Assembly: GCA_016617855.1 (NCBI GenBank)
Contig: JAECUM010003692.1
Span: forward strand, 51,018 to 115,017
Direction: 5' to 3'
Length of the DNA: 64,000 nt
DNA from: Megalonaias nervosa
Taxonomy: Eukaryota > Mollusca > Bivalvia > Unionida > Unionidae
How positions within the stretch are numbered: the stretch's first letter is position 1; every line of letters begins with the position of its first letter. The position numbers and the translations under genes are program-made. Positions 58,746-64,000 of this stretch are shown one piece after another. A model generated the notes under the pieces. That model saw only the letters and a program-made list of their open reading frames with translations. It had not been told where the DNA came from and did not search any database.

Positions 58746-58964
58746 ATGAAGAAAGGTACAGAAAATGGGGACTACCAGTTATATTGTGTGAATTCAGGAA
58801 GTGTTATGAAATCTTTCAGAGTAAGCCCACTAAGTTATTGCGTTCTAATTTTTGTCGTCACAATCATATTAGAAGCGACCATATCATCACAAGTCCTTCT
58901 GAACATTGAAAAAAGCGATTTAGACATATCATTGAGGCAGTTATCCATGAAAATTGAGAGCTAG
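58746..58964 (+). CDS. Small ORF with one membrane segment
   Basis: A 72-codon ORF preceded by an acceptor-like TTTCATCATCTCAG three bases before its ATG. It encodes a polar N-terminus (KKGTENGDYQLY), one hydrophobic helix (SYCVLIFVVTIILEA) and a leucine-spaced charged C-terminus (LLNIEKSDLDISLRQL), so a type II membrane protein with a short coiled coil is conceivable. It lies inside intron 1 of the PAM2 gene on the same strand. It could be an alternative terminal exon, a nested gene, or chance. Confidence 0.3.
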   Translation: MKKGTENGDYQLYCVNSGSVMKSFRVSPLSYCVLIFVVTIILEATISSQVLLNIEKSDLDISLRQLSMKIES

Positions 58965-61900
58965 CAAGTAACATAAGTAGAGAGAAAGATTGAAAAATAA
59001 GTCATTCTCATTCATAGATACAGAAGTTTGAACTTCAAACATATATCTTCATGAAACCATTCTTTGATACATTTATGGTGAAGAAATGTGAGAAGCTCAT
59101 ATCGAGTAGTAAATGGCAGAATATTCTGTTGGGAGATTAGGTGTTACATAATGCTACAGAGTCCACCATACACTGTTTCAGAGAATTTCATTTATTTTCA
59201 GAGAGATATTGCTGTAATTATGAATAAAGCTGTTATTTGTTTTTTTTTGTAAAGTGGCTTAAATAATATAAGGTAATTGAATGCACATTATTTCATAATT
59301 CATTGTTCATTTCCTCATCATAGTTTAACATATTGACTGTAGGTGTAGCAATAGTCATCTCAAATTTTGAAACATTAGCAGGTTCACTGTTCATTTCATA
59401 ACCTATTACAGATTCCTTACAATTTAACTTCGGTGATAAAGTGGTGTTTATTCAGGTGAATAATTCACTTTTGCATATATCTCAGCAGGTAGTATCTATG
59501 TCAATCCATAGATGTAAAATAAAACAAAAATAATATACAGTGTATTTATTTTTTGCAAAGGGTTTAACTTTTTATTGTCAGAATATCCTACATACACAAT
59601 TTCTTGCTCATATATGGTAGCTTCTGTACTTCCATCAGCATAGTATAGTTGTTTGTCCGTATAATTGGTTAAAGTAATTAAAGAATAATTACTCTAATGT
59701 CTGCAGTTCATAAAGGAAATGGACATTTATGTTGGTAAAGAGCCTTTTAATAATTACATTGCATTGACATGCAGGGGTCAAAATTAGATTTGAACTTTCG
59801 GGAGAAGTGACTTCTCCTTTCAGACAGAGTAAGGAGAAGTGAGAACTGAACAGGGAGAAGTGGAAGCAGAGCAAGAAATGCAATATATGTGTGTGTGTGT
59901 TTTCATTTGCTTATTCAAAATATGTTCTCTGTTTCTTGGTATGCATTTAACATTGATTTTAAGAAGTACTTTTTTCATAATAATCACATTTTGGATATGT
60001 ATAAAAGTTATTACATTCATACCCATTGTATTCTTATTTGAAAGTGTGTATGTTTGGATGGAGGGATACATGCAGGGTATTTTGGCCATAATGACTTAAA
60101 AAGAGCTCAGCTGAAACTATACATTGTAATTAATTTTCAGTAACAAGATTACAGTCTTGTTATTGCAAGTTGGTAAAATTGATTAACCACATGAACATAT
60201 TTTTTATAGATACAAAAAGTTCACCATAAAATAGCAGTCAAAAAGATTTCTAAACTGTTTTGAAACAACCCCTGTAACATCTAAATGGAACAAATGCACA
60301 AGCGACTTTATACCATACTATTCATCCTAATTTCATTGTTCCTGATAAAACATTACCGTAACTATTCATAGCACACTGAAGCATTAAAATCTGTATATGA
60401 TTTAACTAAACTGCTTCTTTCCAACTGAATCGACACAACTAAGAACACACATGGTGCCATGCATAACATGTGAGTGCATTTATTTTTAGACAGTGATTTT
60501 CTTAATATAATGACTTGCCTTCTAGCTTCATTAGAACAATCCATTGATTGCAGATTTATGGTTTTATTATTTGCCTGTGTACTTGTAGAAGTGTCATGCA
60601 TTGGTTAAATAGTATTTGTTTTACTGCTATTTTCATATTTTTCTTACAGAAATGAGTTGTAAAACAACATTGACCTAGGTTATAGTGTTTTTCAAATTCC
60701 TCAGCAAAGCACTATCCCATACATTTCTGACCTATATGAGTACATTTTTCGGCTAAATCTTCTATCACATAAATTTTAGAATTTGCTTTCTATGAATTGT
60801 ATGTTTCTTAATCTATTTGCCCATTTAATTGAGAAAAAAAAGACTATCTAATGAAGTGATAGTTCCTAGACACAGCAATGTCCACCATTACAGGTCACTG
60901 ATTTTATAAAGAAAATAATGCAAACACAGCAGTTAAAATCTTGTTATTTAAAATTTAGATTAGAAAGTGCTCTTCATCGATTCTTTTCTTAAAGCACAAG
61001 TTACTTTTACATATTGTTGTTTAAGTTTTGAAATGGAAGTTGGTATATTGTCATCATTAAATGGTAGGTCTAACTTGCGGGAATTGGGAAGAGATAACTT
61101 GCTCAGGAAAGGATTTATAGTCATATATGCAGGAGTTTGCTGGCATGATTGGTATCAATGCCATATACAGTACATTTTGCCTTGGGCTAGAGCAAAACAG
61201 TCAGAAGTAACCTAAATACCAGGCAACAGTGAGGGAGTATCTCAAAGGTCATAAACTGATATCCCTCATTGTGCATCTAAAACAAATCACATGGTGAAGT
61301 CATTTTCGCTTTCTTACTTCACCTGTTTGCCTGACCCCTGGACTTTTTAGATTCAAATCAAAAGGTGATACATTTGTGAGTATCAAGGTTGAGTAAACAC
61401 AAGGTCATTAAGAAAACAAAACAACTGCTTTTCAGCATACCAGATATGTTTTAGTTAAAGTGTTTTGATTGTCCAATAATTTAGTCGCTTAGCCTAAAAT
61501 GCAGTCAAGCAGTACTAGAACTTGTGCATATGAGACAGTTATCAATGACCACTTATTGTAGTATCACAGGATGTGAAAAAATACATGAAGAGAGGTTATT
61601 CATTCAGAATGGCCAGATAAAAGTAAACTATGTGATTAAAGTATCAAAATTATTACTTGCCTCAACTTGTTTTGAAATGGACAAAAAGTATTTGTCCCAA
61701 ACTATTGCTTTGTCTGACTTCAAAAATGTATAGTCCAGGATGTTGGGCTATAAGATTTGATCAACCATGAAATCAAATAAAAAATTTTGTAGACAACTCA
61801 CAAGGTCAGTTTTTCTGAATTACACAATTTTGACAGGCAGATAAACTGAAAAGGTGTCAGTTTGCATTTTTATGCTTATTTTTTTTAATTGAAAGTATAG

Positions 61901-61970
61901 CAGTCTTCATTGTTGTGTTGGAATAATAGTAAAAAGATATATTTATGTAGGCAAGTAGAGGTCAAGTCTG

Positions 61971-61998
61971 GGCAAGTGATCTTTTTAAATCACTTGCC
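61971..61998. repeat. 10-bp perfect hairpin
   Basis: GGCAAGTGAT and ATCACTTGCC with an 8-base loop. It lies at the tail side of the SINE at 62010 and may belong to it. Confidence 0.6.
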
Positions 61999-62009
61999 AT
62001 GGGTTTTTG

Positions 62010-62290
62010 TGAAAAGATCTTTGAGCAATTGCACCCAGTTTATTGCTGCAACACTTTCCCACGACTTTTTTCAGACTCTTGTCCCAGTACCACCATCAAT
62101 CCACCATATGTACTCAAGACCACCTCACTCTTTAGTGCCCAGTGGTTTAAATGGATTTCTGTCATGGCTGTCATAAATGTACATTAAAGGAAAGGAAAAT
62201 GTTGTCACACTCAGGCTTGAACCTAGAACCTTCTAAATCTAGACAGGTGTCCTCCTATCTTAGCTGTAAGAATTAATTTACCAGATTAAT
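62010..62290 (-). repeat. tRNA-derived SINE-like element, family 3
   Basis: The minus strand has an A-box-like CAGCTAAGATAGGAGGACAC and, 40 bases on, the B box GGTTCAAGCC, then about 200 bases of body. The head differs from families 1 and 2. The ends were not defined by a target duplication. Confidence 0.4.
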
Positions 62291-62433
62291 TCCTGTAACA
62301 TCTGGCTCAATATTAAGTCAGATATATGAAAAATATAATTTTGTGGTAATAATTCCCATTTAGAAAACCACTAGTATTAAGCTCTGTCCCATATTTTTGT
62401 TTCTTGTATATAATTTTATTTTCCTAATTTCAG

Positions 62434-62519
62434 ATGAGAACGAAAACCACAGTGCTCAGCCCACTTCAAAAAAATTGTCAGTAGATGCCCCTGAATTTGT
62501 GCCGCAAGTTACATTACAG
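62434..62519 (+). CDS. PAIP1-like gene, exon 2 (first PAM2 motif)
   Basis: Acceptor TTTTCCTAATTTCAG, then 86 bases: AT completing the Asp codon split from exon 1 and 28 codons to CAG. It contains KKLSVDAPEFVPQ, a clear PAM2 motif (consensus around LxxxAxxFxP), which in known proteins binds the MLLE domain of cytoplasmic poly(A)-binding protein. The exon is followed by GCAGGA, so the intron would use a GC donor (+5 G present) rather than GT. That choice is supported because the next exon is in phase 0 exactly as required. Confidence 0.75.
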
Positions 62520-63398
62520 GCAGGAAATGATGTACTGTTAAAGTTTTTTGTTCATTAATTATTATTCATGCATTTCATGTTTCCAACATTGATGATGAAG
62601 CATTTTTCAAAAGTTTTGCATATTTTTTTTCTTTTTTGAGACAGATGTGTTTAAAAAGATCACAAGTAGCCTTCACAATATTGTATGGCTATCTGTACAA
62701 CAACAACTATAAAATGTATGAAATGGTCGCATATTGTATAAATATGTAAGTGTATGTTTGACTTTAGTCAAGCAGTGTCATACTATTTTTCTAATTACCT
62801 CCCTTGAAACAATGTCGCTCATGTAATGTGTAATACTTCTACATGAAATTACATTTAAAAAAAGGCATATCGATATAAACAAATAAACAAAGCATAATGG
62901 CATAAACAAGGCATAATGGCATCAACATTACTTCTGTTTATGCATTGTTTCTGGGGTCAACAGAGGCTCATCTTAAAATAAAATCATAATCATGACACGA
63001 TTGTTATACTGATATTTGGAAGATAAGTATGGTTTTTGTTGCCCATGCCTACATTATGATTTTTGTTGCCATGCATATATTGTGACAAGCTGCCCCCAAA
63101 AATTATTAAATGCAAGATTGACCTAAGAAATGGTAGACAGTCTCTCAAGGAGAGTTAATTATGAAGTAGGGTTAGTAACAGCTATATGAGAGATTGCATA
63201 GTTTGAATTTAAAGGATTTTTGTTGTTCTTTGCACTGCTTTATAATTTTTTTTAAGCCTTTACTGCACTGTAAAATAAAAACATTTGTCAAAAGAATATA
63301 AGTCATTTCGAAAAACTCGTAACAAAATCCACAATTGTTCTCTTATTAGGTGTCTAGTTTATTTTTTGCTCTTCATTTACCTTATTTCTCTGTTTTAG

Positions 63399-63494
63399 CG
63401 TAGCGAGCATTCCTCACTTACAGTGTCTGCTCTTTCTGCCTCTGCCCCTGAGTTTGTCCCACGCAGCTCAACTTCATATTCTGCCACTTCACAG
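63399..63494 (+). CDS. PAIP1-like gene, exon 3 (second PAM2 motif)
   Basis: Acceptor TTTCTCTGTTTTAG, 96 bases (32 codons, phase 0 on both sides), donor GTATTT. It encodes RSEHSSLTV, then SALSASAPEFVPRSSTSYS, a second PAM2 motif about 31 residues after the first. In vertebrate PAIP1 a PAM2 motif of very similar form is followed by a Ser/Tyr-rich stretch and the MIF4G domain, which stimulates translation with eIF4A. That domain would lie beyond the window. Other PAM2 proteins (eRF3, ataxin-2, TOB) are less likely from the flanking sequence. Confidence 0.75.
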
Positions 63495-63955
63495 GTATTT
63501 GCCTTCCTATTGCCTTGTTGTCTGTTATTGGGTGGTGGTATTACAATTACTATCCAAGATTTCCACTTAGAAATCCTACTAAATACTTTTTAAGACCAGG
63601 GCTGGAAAATTTCTGAAATGATTTATTTGTCTGGAATCGAAGTCTTAACAAAAAAGCAGAGAAATCAAAGTTTTTCTTCATATTTTACATGCGTATCAGT
63701 CGGAACAAGGGAAAGAAAATTTGTTGCTTCAGGAATGACAGATGAAGGTTGCTTTTTTCATCTGGAGAAAGAGTTGAGTTGAGATAAGATAAATTGATCT
63801 TTAAAACACAGATTCTTTGATTTGCATTATAATATAGTATTATTATGGTACAGTGAGGGAAACATTGGATTGACACTGATATTGTATCATAGTCCACATG
63901 ACAGTCATGATAATGTTGTCCACAGAAACTCATTTTTAAAGTTTCCATTGTATGT

Positions 63956-64000
63956 ACATATATATATATGTATGTACATATATATATATATATATATATA
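63956..64000. repeat. (TA)n microsatellite at the window end
   Basis: ACATATATAT units with two ATGTATGTAC interruptions, running into the end of the window. Confidence 0.9.

Larger units (their letters stand above)
54837..62433 (+). other. Intron 1 of the PAM2 gene (7.6 kb)
   Basis: Bounded by GTAAAA and TTTCCTAATTTCAG. It holds (TA)n microsatellites at 56861-56898 and 57450-57521, a TGGAAAATNTGGAAAA-type repeat near 58080-58240, a single-membrane-segment ORF (58746), a hairpin (61971) and a SINE (62010). Most of it is plain AT-rich sequence. Confidence 0.6.

Noticed and set aside
1..64000. CRISPR arrays, bacterial operons, plasmid or phage integration sites
   Set aside because: Nothing of that kind is present. 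Intron signals, SINEs and LINE relics show a eukaryotic genome.

Overview
The window is eukaryotic, AT-rich (roughly two thirds A+T by eye) and mostly non-coding. The composition, the tRNA-derived SINEs including one that looks like the MetaSINE superfamily, the tandem arrays with TTTGACCTTTGACC units and the gene content suggest a marine lophotrochozoan, most likely a mollusc. This is inference; no diagnostic species gene is present.

Only two host genes are recognisable with confidence. On the minus strand, 32387-33397 is an intronless coding exon for a seven-helix progestin/adipoQ receptor of the mPR (PAQR7/8) type, with a clear splice acceptor just upstream of its ATG. On the plus strand the 5' part of a gene runs off the right end: exons at 54704-54836, 62434-62519 and 63399-63494 join in consistent phase and carry two PAM2 (poly(A)-binding-protein-binding) motifs. 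It resembles PAIP1. Weaker single-exon candidates lie at 22962-23191 (minus, one membrane segment) and 58746-58964 (plus, one membrane segment). Two secreted-looking ORFs lie at 48.4 and 49.4 kb.

Layout. 0-4.8 kb: foldback and direct repeats, and a repeated GCCAC/GTGGC stem-loop. 4.8-9.6 kb: minus-strand non-LTR retrotransposon debris (RNase H and zinc-knuckle tail, endonuclease piece, an ORF1 relic with four internal stops) mixed with three copies of a long repeat, each carrying a histone-mRNA-type 3' stem-loop on the minus strand; a fourth such stem-loop is at 1.83 kb. 12-16.5 kb: a decayed endogenous virus of the adintovirus/Polinton-like kind, with a possible PolB fragment, double-jelly-roll capsid protein, minor capsid protein, adenain-like protease and further unassigned reading frames, all on the plus strand and all broken. 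17-32 kb: SINEs, MITEs, tandem arrays and a LINE 3' end. 32-38 kb: the PAQR gene, a 33-bp near-perfect hairpin, a SINE with intact target-site duplication, and an hAT-transposase-like gene relic with good splice sites. 40.8-46.0 kb: a possible 5.2-kb element with inverted ends made of short tandem repeats, holding decayed reading frames and a C2H2 finger and itself interrupted by a SINE. 46-54 kb: foldbacks and MITEs including an hAT MITE with its 8-bp duplication. 54.7 kb to the end: the PAM2 gene and its long intron.

Most stretches between these hold no gene that I can support. Intron/exon models rest on splice signals, phase and motif recognition only; no transcript or homology search was available.
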